Counted from the stretch's first letter, positions 46,200 to 55,344 are shown. The stretch: 64,000 bases of DNA from Egaibacter danicus (GCA_016707075.1 JADJII010000001.1:124001-188000), one strand, 5' to 3'. Made by a program: numbers and translations. The notes: generated by a model from the letters alone, not told the origin.

Positions 46200-46370
46200 T
46201 TACTTCAGTTTGATTTCTTTGTAGTCCACATGCTTGCGTGCTTTTGGATCAAATTTCTTGATCAGCATTTTCTCGGGCATGGTCTTCTTGTTCTTGCTGG
46301 TCGTGTAGAAATGACCAGTGCCTGCTGTGGATTCCAGCTTGATTTTTTCGCGTCCGCCTTTGGTTGCCAT
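46200..46370 (-). CDS. rpmG: 50S ribosomal protein L33
   Basis: A 56-residue basic protein beginning MATKGGREKIKLESTAGTGH and ending KHVDYKEIKLK, as L33 does. It has no zinc-binding cysteines (C- form). Lies 11 bases after rpmB on the minus strand; both are expressed together from the promoter near 46780. Confidence 0.95.
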   Translation of the reverse strand: MATKGGREKIKLESTAGTGHFYTTSKNKKTMPEKMLIKKFDPKARKHVDYKEIKLK

Positions 46371-46381
46371 GGTAGTGCTCC

Positions 46382-46615
46382 TTATGCCTGGCCACGTGCG
46401 CGCAGATCGGCGAGCACAGAGTCGATACCGTTCTTGTCGATCAGGCGCAAGCCGGCATTGGAAATCCGCAGGCGGACCCAGCGGTTCTCGGTCTCAACCC
46501 AGAAACGGCGGTATTGCAGGTTCGGCAGGAACCGGCGCTTGGTTTTGTTGTTGGCGTGGGAAACATTGTTTCCCACCATGGGGCCTTTGCCCGTGACTTC
46601 ACATACGCGTGCCAT
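46382..46615 (-). CDS. rpmB: 50S ribosomal protein L28
   Basis: A 77-residue basic protein: ARVCEVTGKGPMVGNNVSH at the start, RRFLPNLQYRRFWV in the middle. L28 belongs to the large ribosomal subunit. First gene of the conserved rpmB-rpmG pair. About 160 bases of leader separate it from the strong -10 box at 46780-46785. Confidence 0.96.
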   Translation of the reverse strand: MARVCEVTGKGPMVGNNVSHANNKTKRRFLPNLQYRRFWVETENRWVRLRISNAGLRLIDKNGIDSVLADLRARGQA

Positions 46616-46779
46616 GTGGACACTCCGATACTTTTTAAACGGCCGTTACTGGCGACCAAAACGTCTTTTGATTCAAAAGACGCAGATCTCGCTCCGGCCT
46701 CACCTCGCCAATTGAGAAGGGTGGCGGTAACCCATATGCCTCATATAGCCCTTAAGGGCCAGATTTGGCAAAGCCTTGG

Positions 46780-46785
46780 ATTATA
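46780..46785 (-). promoter_or_regulatory. Consensus -10 box for rpmB-rpmG
   Basis: On the minus strand TATAAT, a perfect -10 hexamer. I do not see a good -35 at 16-18 bases. The leader that follows contains the palindrome GCCCTTAAGGGC (46748-46759), which could be a control site. Confidence 0.5.
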
Positions 46786-46817
46786 AGGGATTTTTGGGGG
46801 AGACCGGGTCAGCGCCC

Positions 46818-47765
46818 TTACTGCTCCAAAAACCGCTGAGCATCGAGCGCGGCCATACAGCCCGTTCCCGCACTGGTAATGGCCTGACGGTAGATGTGAT
46901 CCTGCACATCGCCGGCGGCAAACACGCCCGGCACACTGGTCTGTGTGGCCATGCCCTTGTTGCCCGACTGCGTGACGAGATAACCGCCGGCCATCTCCAG
47001 CTGACCCTGGAAGATGTCGGTATTGGGCGCATGCCCAATGGCAATGAAACAGCCCTTGAGCGTCAGGTCCTGTGTGGAGCCATCCACCGTGCTCTTGAGC
47101 CGGATACCAGTGACGCCACTGGCGTCGCCCAGTACTTCGTCCAGGGTCTGGAAGGTCTTGAGCTCAATCTTGCCGGCCTTGACCTTGTCCATCAGCTTGT
47201 CAATCAGGATGGCCTCGGCCTTGAACTTGTCCCGGCGGTGCACCAGATACACCTTGCTGGCGATGTTGGACAGGTACAGCGCCTCTTCCACCGCCGTGTT
47301 ACCCCCTCCGACCACACAGCAGACCTGATCGCGGTAGAAGAAACCGTCACAGGTAGCGCATCCCGACACCCCGCGGCCCATGAAGGCGGTCTCGGAAGGC
47401 AAACCGAGGTATTTGGCAGAGGCGCCGGTGGCGATGATCAGGGAATCGCAGGTGTAGGTACCACTGTCACCGGTCAGCGTGAAGGGGCGTTTGCCCAGAT
47501 CCACGGCGTTGATGTGGTCAAAGATGATCTCGGTCTTGAAGCGTTCGGCATGGGCCAGAAAGCGCTGCATCAAATCGGGCCCCTGCACGCCATCGACATC
47601 AGCGGGCCAGTTGTCCACCTCGGTGGTGGTCATGAGCTGGCCGCCCTGGGCGATGCCGGTGATCAGCACCGGGTTGAGGTTGGCGCGGGCTGCATACACC
47701 GCAGCGGTGTAGCCGGCGGGTCCCGAGCCCAGGATCAGGACTTTGGCGTGTTTGGCGGTTGACAT
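46818..47765 (-). CDS. trxB: Thioredoxin reductase
   Basis: A 315-residue flavoprotein that reduces thioredoxin with NADPH. FAD-binding GSGPAGYTAAVYAARA begins near residue 13, redox cysteines are C136 and C139 in GCATCDG, and an NADPH-binding VVGGGNTAVEEA follows. The start at 47765 gives the standard length; the frame is open 119 codons further upstream but that part overlaps the crp-like gene and is not protein-like. Divergent from the Crp/Fnr gene. Confidence 0.96.
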   Translation of the reverse strand: MSTAKHAKVLILGSGPAGYTAAVYAARANLNPVLITGIAQGGQLMTTTEVDNWPADVDGVQGPDLMQRFLAHAERFKTEIIFDHINAVDLGKRPFTLTGDSGTYTCDSLIIATGASAKYLGLPSETAFMGRGVSGCATCDGFFYRDQVCCVVGGGNTAVEEALYLSNIASKVYLVHRRDKFKAEAILIDKLMDKVKAGKIELKTFQTLDEVLGDASGVTGIRLKSTVDGSTQDLTLKGCFIAIGHAPNTDIFQGQLEMAGGYLVTQSGNKGMATQTSVPGVFAAGDVQDHIYRQAITSAGTGCMAALDAQRFLEQ

Positions 47766-47904
47766 GGTTTGTTTGAATTGAAGCGTGGCGTGAAATTCAC
47801 GCCATTTCGCGCATCTGGCAGGCGTGCGCCAGCTTTCGGTTAAAGTTTGGGGGCAAGAACTTCGATTGTAAGAACTTAAATAAGACCACACGAAGGGGCG
47901 ATGA

Positions 47905-48579
47905 ATGTCGATGTTGACCAATCTCGATTTGATACGGCGGGTACCGCTATTTGCCATGATGACGTCGGCGCAAGCCGAAACTCTGGCTGGAGCGGTGGCC
48001 AAGCAGCGTTTCAAACGAGGCGAGATGATTGTTGAGCAAGGATCCAAATCAAATGCCTTGTCTATCATTCTGTCTGGCAAGGCACGGGTGTTGATGACGG
48101 ACAACAAGGCGCGGGAAGTCATTCTGGCGTCGCTGCAGCCCGGCGACTACATTGGCGAAATGAGCCTTATCGACAACGAGCCGCATTCAGCCAATGTGGA
48201 GGCGGAAGTCCAGACCGACGTGTTGGTGCTGGGCCGTGAGGCGTTCACCCGATGCCTCGCTGAAAATACGCCCATGGCTTTTGCCGTGATGAACGGTCTG
48301 GTGAAGCGTTTGCGTAACGCTGACCGCAAGATCGGGTCGCTGGCGCTGATGGGTGTGTATGGCCGGGTGGCGAATGTGCTGCTGGAATACGCTGCGCTGG
48401 ATGATCGCAACCAGATGATCATTCGCGAAAAGATTTCCCGCCAGGACATTGCCAAGATGGTGGGTGCATCGCGCGAAATGGTCAGTCGCGTGATGAAGGA
48501 TTTTGAAGAACAGGGCTTCATCGAAACCCTCGAAAATGGCGCAATCCTGGTCAAGGATCGCCGCAAGGTACCCCGCTGA
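47905..48579 (+). CDS. Crp/Fnr family transcriptional regulator
   Basis: A 224-residue regulator: a cyclic-nucleotide-binding-type beta-barrel (about 15-130, with GDYIGEMSLIDNEPHSA), a long dimer helix, and a C-terminal winged helix whose recognition helix reads GASREMVSRVM. The R-E pair resembles Crp and the V-S-R end resembles Fnr. There is only one cysteine, so no Fnr-type iron-sulfur cluster. Many betaproteobacteria carry such a protein between trxB and ftsK. The effector is not known from sequence. Ribosome site GAAGGGG six bases before the ATG. Confidence 0.9.
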   Translation: MSMLTNLDLIRRVPLFAMMTSAQAETLAGAVAKQRFKRGEMIVEQGSKSNALSIILSGKARVLMTDNKAREVILASLQPGDYIGEMSLIDNEPHSANVEAEVQTDVLVLGREAFTRCLAENTPMAFAVMNGLVKRLRNADRKIGSLALMGVYGRVANVLLEYAALDDRNQMIIREKISRQDIAKMVGASREMVSRVMKDFEEQGFIETLENGAILVKDRRKVPR

Positions 48580-48624
48580 TAGGGCCGTCCTCTTGGGGTA
48601 AGCTTGGGGAACTTGTATAGCCCC

Positions 48625-50997
48625 ATGACTTACTCACTCAATACCCTCAATTCCACCCGAACTGCAGCCCCGTCTGAACGCTCGGCGGGGAGTCGCTTTG
48701 CCAATGAGCTGGCGTTGCTGGCAGGTTTTGTTGCGTTGGCGTTCTGGTTGCTGGCCATGCTCAGCTATTCTGCGCAGGACCCCGCCTGGTCCACATCGGG
48801 TGCCAGTGCGCTGGTTCACAACCGCGCGGGCCGTCTTGGTGCCTGGCTGGCCGATGGCAGCTATTACCTGCTGGGATTTTCAGTCTGGTGGTGTTTCGCG
48901 GCGGGTGTCCGGGCCTGGTTGACGGCGCTGGCCCGCTGGATGCGGTCCCGCGAATTGATTGCATCCCCGGCGCAATCATCGCAACATCTCCATGATGACT
49001 CCCGCCTTGCACGCTGGACGGCTAGCCGCGCCGCATTTTGGCTGGGTTTGGCGGTGCTGTTGTGTGCCAGCACGGCGCTGGAATGGTCCCGTTTGTACAG
49101 CCTGGAACCCCGTCTGCCGGGCCATGTGGGCGGTGTGCTGGGTTATCTGGTGGGCCCTCTCAGTGTGAAGTGGCTGGGTTTCGCGGGTTCGGGCCTGATT
49201 GCCATTGCGCTGGGCGTATTGGGTGCGGCCGTCGTATTCCGCTTCTCCTGGGGACACGTGGCAGAGCGGCTGGGCTCGTGGCTGCTGGGGTTGATTGAGT
49301 CCCGCCGCGAAAAGCGCGAGATTGCTCAGGATAAAGCCTTTGGTCAACAAGCCGCCCGCGAACGCGAAGAGGTGGTTTTTGAAGAGCGCATCGAGATAGA
49401 AGAGCATCACCCCATGCCGGTGATGATTGAGCCGGTGATGGTGGACGTGCCCAAGAGTGATCGCGTCATCAAGGAGCGCCAGAAACCCCTGTTCATGGAG
49501 CTGCCCGACAGCAAGCTGCCGCAGGTTGATCTACTGGATGGCGCGCAGGTGCGGCAGGAAACCGTGGCCCCGGAAACGCTGGAAATGACCAGCCGCATGA
49601 TCGAGAAACGGCTCAAGGACTTTGGCGTGGAAGTGCGCGTCGTACTGGCGCAACCGGGCCCGGTGATCACGCGCTATGAAATCGAACCTGCGACGGGTGT
49701 GAAGGGCTCGCAAATTGTGGGCCTGGCGAAAGACCTGGCACGCAGTTTGAGCCTGGTGTCCATCCGTGTGGTCGAGACTATCCCCGGCAAGAACTACATG
49801 GCGCTGGAGTTGCCCAATGCCAAGCGCCAGTCCATCAAGCTGTCTGAAATTCTGGGCTCGCAGGTGTACAACGAAGCCAAGTCGATGCTGACGATGGGCC
49901 TGGGCAAGGATATCGTCGGCAATCCCATCGTGGCCGATCTGGCCAAGATGCCGCACGTGCTGGTGGCCGGCACCACCGGCTCGGGCAAGTCGGTGGGTAT
50001 CAACGCGATGATTTTGAGCCTGTTGTACAAAGCCGAGGCGCGCGATGTGCGCCTGCTGATGATCGACCCCAAGATGCTGGAAATGTCGGTCTACGAAGGC
50101 ATTCCGCACCTGCTGGCCCCCGTCGTCACCGACATGCGCCAGGCCGCGCACGGCCTGACCTGGTGTGTAGCCGAGATGGAGCGCCGCTACAAACTGATGA
50201 GCAAGATGGGTGTGCGTAATCTGGGTGGCTACAACACCAAGATCGATGAGGCCAAAGCCCGTGGCGAGTTTGTCTACAACCCGTTCAGTCTGACCCCCGA
50301 AGCGCCTGAGCCGCTGGACCGCCTGCCGCACATCGTGGTGGTGATCGACGAGCTGGCCGACCTGATGATGGTGGTGGGCAAGAAGATCGAAGAACTCATT
50401 GCCCGCCTGGCACAGAAGGCCCGTGCCGCCGGTATTCACCTGATTCTGGCTACGCAACGGCCCAGCGTGGACGTGATCACCGGCCTGATCAAGGCCAACA
50501 TTCCCACCCGCATCGCGTTCCAGGTGAGCAGCAAGATCGACAGCCGCACCATTCTTGACCAGATGGGCGCGGAGGCCTTGCTGGGCATGGGTGACATGCT
50601 GTACATGCCCAGCGGCACCGGCCTGCCGGTGCGCGTCCATGGCGCCTTTGTCAGCGACGAAGAGGTTCACCGCGTTGTAGGGTATCTGAAGTCGCAAGGT
50701 GAGCCGAACTACATCGAAGGTGTGCTCGAAGGCGGCACGATCGATGGTGAGGGTGATTTGCTGGGCGATGGCAGCGTTGGCGGCAACGGCGGTGGCGAAA
50801 AAGACCCGATGTATGACCAGGCCGTGGAGGTGGTGTTGAAGAACCGCCGTGCCAGTATTTCGCTGGTGCAGCGCCACCTGAAGATTGGCTACAACCGCGC
50901 GGCGCGGTTGGTGGAAGACATGGAAAAAGCCGGGCTGGTCAGCGCCATGAGTGGCAGCGGCCAGCGCGAAATCCTGGTACCGGCCCGGGCTGAATAA
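48625..50997 (+). CDS. ftsK: DNA translocase FtsK
   Basis: A 790-residue cell-division protein. Four N-terminal membrane helices (within 30-205), a linker of about 100 residues, then the RecA-like motor with Walker A GTTGSGKS (449-456) and Walker B VVVIDELADLM, and a C-terminal gamma winged helix (SLVQRHLKIGYNRAARLVE). It pumps DNA and activates XerCD at the septum. Shorter linker than in E. coli FtsK. ATG at 48625; an earlier TTG at 48604 is possible. lolA follows 8 bases after the stop, the usual order. Confidence 0.95.
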   Translation: MTYSLNTLNSTRTAAPSERSAGSRFANELALLAGFVALAFWLLAMLSYSAQDPAWSTSGASALVHNRAGRLGAWLADGSYYLLGFSVWWCFAAGVRAWLTALARWMRSRELIASPAQSSQHLHDDSRLARWTASRAAFWLGLAVLLCASTALEWSRLYSLEPRLPGHVGGVLGYLVGPLSVKWLGFAGSGLIAIALGVLGAAVVFRFSWGHVAERLGSWLLGLIESRREKREIAQDKAFGQQAAREREEVVFEERIEIEEHHPMPVMIEPVMVDVPKSDRVIKERQKPLFMELPDSKLPQVDLLDGAQVRQETVAPETLEMTSRMIEKRLKDFGVEVRVVLAQPGPVITRYEIEPATGVKGSQIVGLAKDLARSLSLVSIRVVETIPGKNYMALELPNAKRQSIKLSEILGSQVYNEAKSMLTMGLGKDIVGNPIVADLAKMPHVLVAGTTGSGKSVGINAMILSLLYKAEARDVRLLMIDPKMLEMSVYEGIPHLLAPVVTDMRQAAHGLTWCVAEMERRYKLMSKMGVRNLGGYNTKIDEAKARGEFVYNPFSLTPEAPEPLDRLPHIVVVIDELADLMMVVGKKIEELIARLAQKARAAGIHLILATQRPSVDVITGLIKANIPTRIAFQVSSKIDSRTILDQMGAEALLGMGDMLYMPSGTGLPVRVHGAFVSDEEVHRVVGYLKSQGEPNYIEGVLEGGTIDGEGDLLGDGSVGGNGGGEKDPMYDQAVEVVLKNRRASISLVQRHLKIGYNRAARLVEDMEKAGLVSAMSGSGQREILVPARAE

Positions 50998-51005
50998 GGT
51001 GTTGA

Positions 51006-51635
51006 ATGAAACATTTTGCTATTATTTGTATAGCTGCTTGCGCAGGCCTGGCGAGGGCTGGAGGCCTGGAAAGCCTTGAACTTTTCGTAAAAACGGCTAA
51101 AACAGGCCGTGCCGACTTCACCCAGGTGGTCACACCGCCCGCCAAAGAAGGCCAGACCGCAAGAACCAAAACATCCATCGGGACATTCGAGTTTTCGCGG
51201 CCCAGCCGCTTCAAGTTCATCTACAAAAAGCCGTTCGAGCAAACCATCGTCGCCGATGGGCAAACCCTTTGGCTGTATGACGTGGATCTGAATCAGGTCA
51301 CGGCGCGCAAGCAGGCTGATGTGCTGGGTTCTACCCCCGCCGCGTTGATTGCTTCTGCGGCCGACATCAGTGCGTTGAAAGCAGATTTCACCCTGACCGC
51401 TGCACCCGATAAAGATGGTCTGGAATGGGTGCTGGCCACGCCCAAAGCCAAGGACGGCCAGCTGCAAAATGTGCGTATCGGCTTTCGCGCCGGGCAACTG
51501 GCTTCGCTGGACATTCTGGACAGCTTTGGCCAGAAGTCGAGCATGACGTTTGCTGCCTTTCAGTCCAATGTGTCGCTGGACGCCGCCAGCTTCCAGTTCA
51601 AGCCGCCGCAGGGCGCGGACGTGGTGCGGCAGTAA
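51006..51635 (+). CDS. lolA: Outer-membrane lipoprotein chaperone LolA
   Basis: A 209-residue periplasmic protein that ferries lipoproteins from LolCDE to the outer membrane. A signal peptide (MKHFAIICIAACAGLARA, cleavage at about 18) precedes the mature LolA fold, seen in GRADFTQVV, FEFSRPSRFKFIYKKPFEQ and ADGQTLWLYDVDLNQVT. The DNA for the signal peptide contains a copy of the dispersed repeat in frame. Follows ftsK directly, as in other betaproteobacteria. Confidence 0.93.
   Translation: MKHFAIICIAACAGLARAGGLESLELFVKTAKTGRADFTQVVTPPAKEGQTARTKTSIGTFEFSRPSRFKFIYKKPFEQTIVADGQTLWLYDVDLNQVTARKQADVLGSTPAALIASAADISALKADFTLTAAPDKDGLEWVLATPKAKDGQLQNVRIGFRAGQLASLDILDSFGQKSSMTFAAFQSNVSLDAASFQFKPPQGADVVRQ
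51014..51070. repeat. Dispersed repeat copy overlapping lolA signal-peptide codons
   Basis: Has TATAGCTGCTTGCGCAGG and GAGGGCTGGAGGCC in the same order and spacing as the intergenic copy at 43141. It supplies most of the hydrophobic core of the signal peptide. Confidence 0.7.
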
Positions 51636-51652
51636 TTCGCTGTTGAGTTTCG

Positions 51653-52144
51653 CTACTTCGGCTTCATCAGCGCCGCGCGGCGCTTCAGGCTGTCGTCGGG
51701 CCACATTTCTGACGCTTTGTAATATTCCGCCACGGCCGGTGCATCTGGTGGAAGAACCACCCACGGCAGTTTGGTGGACGTGAAGATGTGAATGTCCGGC
51801 GGCAGTTGGCCGGGCTCGTCCAGCGTGCCGACCCGAACGAAGCGCACCGCATCACCCGCACCCGCGTAGTTGCTCCAGACGGCCACTTTGCAGGTCGGGC
51901 AGCGCGCAATCTGTTGTCCTTTGCCGCTGTTGGTGGGCGTGTTGATGATTTCAACTTCTCCCCGCAACAACTGGACGCGATCCGCTTCAATCATCGCGTT
52001 CAGCGCGAACGCGGTCCCGGTTTCCCGCTGGCACCAGCTGCAGTGGCAGCAATGCACGAACAGGGGCCTGGACGTCATGCGGTAGCGCACAGCCCGGCAG
52101 GTGCAGCCGCCTTCGAGCGGGGTGGTGGATTCGCTGGAGGTCAT
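51653..52144 (-). CDS. GFA family protein (CENP-V/Gfa-like zinc enzyme)
   Basis: A 163-residue zinc protein of the glutathione-dependent formaldehyde-activating-enzyme fold. Cysteine sets are GGCTCRAVRYR, HCCHCSWCQRETG and RCPTCKVAVWSNY. Some members join glutathione and formaldehyde, but most are of unknown role. A class III formaldehyde route is encoded elsewhere in the window, with no direct link. Convergent with lolA, 17 bases between stops. Confidence 0.88.
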   Translation of the reverse strand: MTSSESTTPLEGGCTCRAVRYRMTSRPLFVHCCHCSWCQRETGTAFALNAMIEADRVQLLRGEVEIINTPTNSGKGQQIARCPTCKVAVWSNYAGAGDAVRFVRVGTLDEPGQLPPDIHIFTSTKLPWVVLPPDAPAVAEYYKASEMWPDDSLKRRAALMKPK

Positions 52145-52663
52145 GGCAGTTGGCTCCTTTATGGCTTGGTGCTATGCGTGGCATCTTAAGCGGGTTTCCT
52201 TTTGCGCAAGCGTGTTGGGCGAGCGCGGCGGGTGTCCGCGCCGTGCTGCTTGCGCGCTCGCGGGCAGGACGTTTGTGGCGCGTTGCTTGAGAGGTGTGAT
52301 TGCCGTGGTTTGCGCTCAAACTCTGTGGCTACCGCGAATTGGTACCAGCATACCGGCGCGGCCACCCACCATGGATGCGGACGGGGTTTGTGGGGTGGAA
52401 AAGAGAACATTTGATATTAGTCACTATAAAAAAGGAGCTGTGCCCAGAATATTGGCGGGTAATGCAGGTCAAGCGCACTAATTTTTTTAGTCACAACCAT
52501 AGAGTGAAAATATCCAGATATTGACAGTGCTAAATACCCTGCGCAGACCAAACGCAATAGAGTTGCATTGAAAGCATGATCGATTTGCTTCCACGCAGCC
52601 TAATGAATACGATGAGGACCTATTCCATTAAGGTTTAATTGGACAAAATACCGAAGGAATCCA
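52145..52663. other. Gene-poor stretch at the start of an AT-richer island
   Basis: About 520 bases without a gene I trust. The first 240 bases are GC-rich with overlapping open frames on both strands, none protein-like. After about 52400 the base composition drops sharply. A TTGACA occurs at 52521 but no matching -10 box. Nothing else is recognised. Confidence 0.6.
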
Positions 52664-52849
52664 ATGAAGGCGCTTCTCGCAATTTTTACCTTGCATTCTG
52701 CAGATAAGGCTTCAAAAGACGCGCTCTTCGGAAACATTGTCTTGACAGTGATTGTCGGACTTGCGGCCATTGCTGCACTGGCATACCTGACTAACGCTGC
52801 AATTAAGTGGCAGGCTAAGCGTAAGAGAAGTTCACTGCGAAGTGATTAA
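52664..52849 (+). CDS. Small membrane protein, unknown
   Basis: A 61-residue protein with one strong membrane helix (about 25-47: LTVIVGLAAIAALAYLTNAA) and a basic end rich in Lys and Arg. The ATG has GAAGGA nine bases before it. It stands alone in an AT-richer region next to the UDG-like gene. I do not recognise a family; it could be a small inner-membrane regulator or an antitoxin-like peptide, or not be translated at all. Confidence 0.5.
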   Translation: MKALLAIFTLHSADKASKDALFGNIVLTVIVGLAAIAALAYLTNAAIKWQAKRKRSSLRSD

Positions 52850-52935
52850 TCAAACAATTGATCTGGTGCATGTTTGTCTTGCGCTGCAAGAAAAATGTTT
52901 CAAATCCTTGCTTGGGCTACTTCCTGCGGACGAGA

Positions 52936-53673
52936 TCAGTGGGGTCGCGAGCGGGCGACAGCTTCTTGAACTAACGCCAGTTCAGCTAAATCGCCTGTGA
53001 AATTGGCCCACCTGCGATGTCGGACGTTTGATGGACGAAAAGAAGGGTGAACGATGGAGGCAACTACGCATGGGTGAGCCTTTGGCACTTCAAATAAGAC
53101 ATCGTCTACGAGCGCCAAGCCCAGCGAATCACGCTCGCTGAAACTTGCAGCCCTTGCCCAAGGAGCGAGGCGTAAAGAGAGTGGAGCTAAAAAAATCGGA
53201 ACATATTTACCTAGAGCAAGTATCAATGAGGGTTGTTGAGTCGCAATCTGAAGTAGCAAGAACTCCTGACAGCGCTTGACGAAATCGGGTGAATTGGCGC
53301 CAGGGAAGACTCCAGTTGTCGCCGTCCCCTCTCGTAGTCCCATGTAGGCATTCGTGAAGAAGCAGTGTCTCAAAGGTATTGGTACTTGGGAGAGAAACGG
53401 TAAAAGATGCCGCCAAGTGGACGATTTCATGTTTTCAGCACCACGAAGCAGGGACTGCTTGTAACCTGCAACCGAGTGGAAATCATGCCCTAGAACCATT
53501 ACGCCACCAATCGGAAATGACGGAATGTCAAGGCTTCCGTCATGCCAGAGTCCCGTACCACCGGGGAAGAAGCTGGTGCCAAGTATTTGCCTGGGGACGG
53601 CTGTAACACCCGAAGGGTAAGGACAGACTCTGCTGAGCTCTTCAAATAGGTAACAAGAGGGATGTTGAATCAT
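52936..53673 (-). CDS. Uracil-DNA-glycosylase-superfamily-like protein
   Basis: A 245-residue protein that follows the UDG order of motifs: VMVLGHDFHS at the first active-site position (GHDF 62-65), FTNAYMGLR (106-114), LILALGKY (about 150-157) and IVHPSFRPSN with the HPS motif (209-211). In UDGs these parts bind the flipped base and DNA. The first motif lacks the usual proline-tyrosine, so activity on uracil is uncertain. AT-richer than its neighbours. The upstream gap of 138 bases to rarA shows no clear promoter. Confidence 0.72.
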   Translation of the reverse strand: MIQHPSCYLFEELSRVCPYPSGVTAVPRQILGTSFFPGGTGLWHDGSLDIPSFPIGGVMVLGHDFHSVAGYKQSLLRGAENMKSSTWRHLLPFLSQVPIPLRHCFFTNAYMGLREGTATTGVFPGANSPDFVKRCQEFLLLQIATQQPSLILALGKYVPIFLAPLSLRLAPWARAASFSERDSLGLALVDDVLFEVPKAHPCVVASIVHPSFRPSNVRHRRWANFTGDLAELALVQEAVARSRPH

Positions 53674-53811
53674 TCGCAGATATTTTGCCCCCTATGGCAA
53701 TGTGCCACGGCGGTTTGTTCAATAGTATGCAGCGCCCGCCATACACGTTGCCAAGCAACCTGAATTTCCACCGGTTATCGCACACCAGGCAGTAAGCCAC
53801 AATATTGCCCA

Positions 53812-55107
53812 ATGAAGCCCACAATCCAGAGCCACCAACCCCTGGCCGAACGCCTGCGTCCCAAGACCTTGGGCGAGGTGATTGGCCAGCAGCATTTGCT
53901 GGGCGAGGGCATGGCGCTGCGCATTGCGTTTGAGTCGGGTCAGCCGCACAGCTGCATTCTGTGGGGCCCGCCAGGCACGGGCAAGACGACCATTGCGCGG
54001 CTGATGGCGGATGCGTTTGATGCGCAGTTCATCACCATCAGCGCGGTGCTGGGTGGCGTGAAGGACATTCGCGAGGCGGTGGAGCAGGCGCAAACAGCCC
54101 GTGACGGGCTGGAGCAGCGGCGCACGATTGTGTTTGTGGACGAGGTGCACCGCTTCAACAAAAGCCAGCAGGACGCCTTCTTGCCGCATGTGGAGAGTGG
54201 CCTGTTCACCTTCATCGGGGCGACGACCGAGAACCCGTCGTTTGAGGTGAACTCGGCGCTGCTGTCACGCGCAGCCGTTTATGTGCTGCAGCCGCTTACA
54301 CAGTCAGATTTAGAACAAATAGTGGCCCGAGCCCTTGCCATACATGCGCTGCCAGCTATTGAAAAAATAGCAACTGATCGCCTGATTGCGTATGCCGATG
54401 GTGATGCCCGTCGCCTGCTTAACACGCTGGAAACGCTGGCGGTGGCCGCCACGCAGGAGAAACTCTCCGAAATCACCGACATCTGGCTGCTCAAGGTGCT
54501 GGGCGAGCGCATGCGCAGGTATGACAAGGGTGGCGAACAGTTTTACGACACCATCAGTGCACTGCACAAGAGCGTGCGCGGGTCAGACCCTGACGCCTCG
54601 CTTTACTGGTTTGTGCGCATGCTCGATGGCGGAGCAGACCCGCGCTACATGGCGCGCCGCCTGGTGCGTATGGCCAGTGAAGACATCGGTCTGGCGGACC
54701 CGCGGGCCTTGCGCCTGGCGCTGGACGCGGCCGAGGTGTACGAACGCCTGGGCACGCCTGAGGGTGAACTGGCGCTGGCCGAATGTGTGATCTATCTGGC
54801 CATGGCGCCCAAGTCCAACGCGGTGTACAAGGCTTATAACGAGGTCAAGGCTTTTATCAAGAAGGACGGCACCCGCCCGGTGCCCATGCACTTGCGCAAC
54901 GCGCCCACGCAACTGATGAAAGACCTGGACTACGGCAAGAACTACCGCTATGCCCATGACGAAGAAGGGGGCTTTGCCGCTGGCGAACGCTACCTGCCCG
55001 ATGGCATGGGGGCGACGGAGTTTTATCGACCGGTCGACCGGGGCCTGGAGATTCGCATTGCCGAAAAACTGAAGGAACTGAAGAATCGCAATCAGAAGCA
55101 AAACTGA
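53812..55107 (+). CDS. rarA: Replication-associated recombination protein A (MgsA/RarA)
   Basis: A 431-residue AAA+ ATPase of the clamp-loader type. ERLRPKTLGEVIGQQHLLG start, Walker A GPPGTGKTT (52-60), Walker B IVFVDEVHR (106-114), and the late RARA-specific stretch KSVRGSDPDASLYWFVRML. It acts at stalled replication forks. Residues about 168-188 are encoded by a weak copy of the dispersed repeat. Between ftsK-lolA and the liv operon. Confidence 0.95.
   Translation: MKPTIQSHQPLAERLRPKTLGEVIGQQHLLGEGMALRIAFESGQPHSCILWGPPGTGKTTIARLMADAFDAQFITISAVLGGVKDIREAVEQAQTARDGLEQRRTIVFVDEVHRFNKSQQDAFLPHVESGLFTFIGATTENPSFEVNSALLSRAAVYVLQPLTQSDLEQIVARALAIHALPAIEKIATDRLIAYADGDARRLLNTLETLAVAATQEKLSEITDIWLLKVLGERMRRYDKGGEQFYDTISALHKSVRGSDPDASLYWFVRMLDGGADPRYMARRLVRMASEDIGLADPRALRLALDAAEVYERLGTPEGELALAECVIYLAMAPKSNAVYKAYNEVKAFIKKDGTRPVPMHLRNAPTQLMKDLDYGKNYRYAHDEEGGFAAGERYLPDGMGATEFYRPVDRGLEIRIAEKLKELKNRNQKQN
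54311..54375. repeat. Weak dispersed repeat copy inside rarA
   Basis: CGAGCCCTTGCCATACATGC and CCAGCTATTGAAAAAATAGC keep the core and order of the intergenic copies but with many changes (about two thirds identical by eye). Confidence 0.45.
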
Positions 55108-55344
55108 TCATGCGTGAAAAGCATCAGCAGATTTGAATTCGGCAAACGTTTCGAGGGTAAACCCACCCCAAAACCGTGAGGCCTCAACATGGCCGGTCGT
55201 TAAAATCGCGGCTGCCACCTGCTTCATGTCCTGGTTGATTCCCCATCAGCTCTTGATATGGCAGGTTTTTTGCTAGACATGACGTGACGCCACAAGCGAT
55301 CCCGATCATGCCGGTTCAAACACAAGAAGAACGGAGTTCTCTTT

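Noticed and set aside
46818..48122. A longer trxB frame starting at 48122
   Set aside because: The first 119 codons overlap the divergent crp-like gene and do not resemble thioredoxin reductase; the start at 47765 gives the normal length.
52521..52549. A promoter with TTGACA at 52521 for the small membrane protein
   Set aside because: No -10 hexamer at 16-18 bases downstream.
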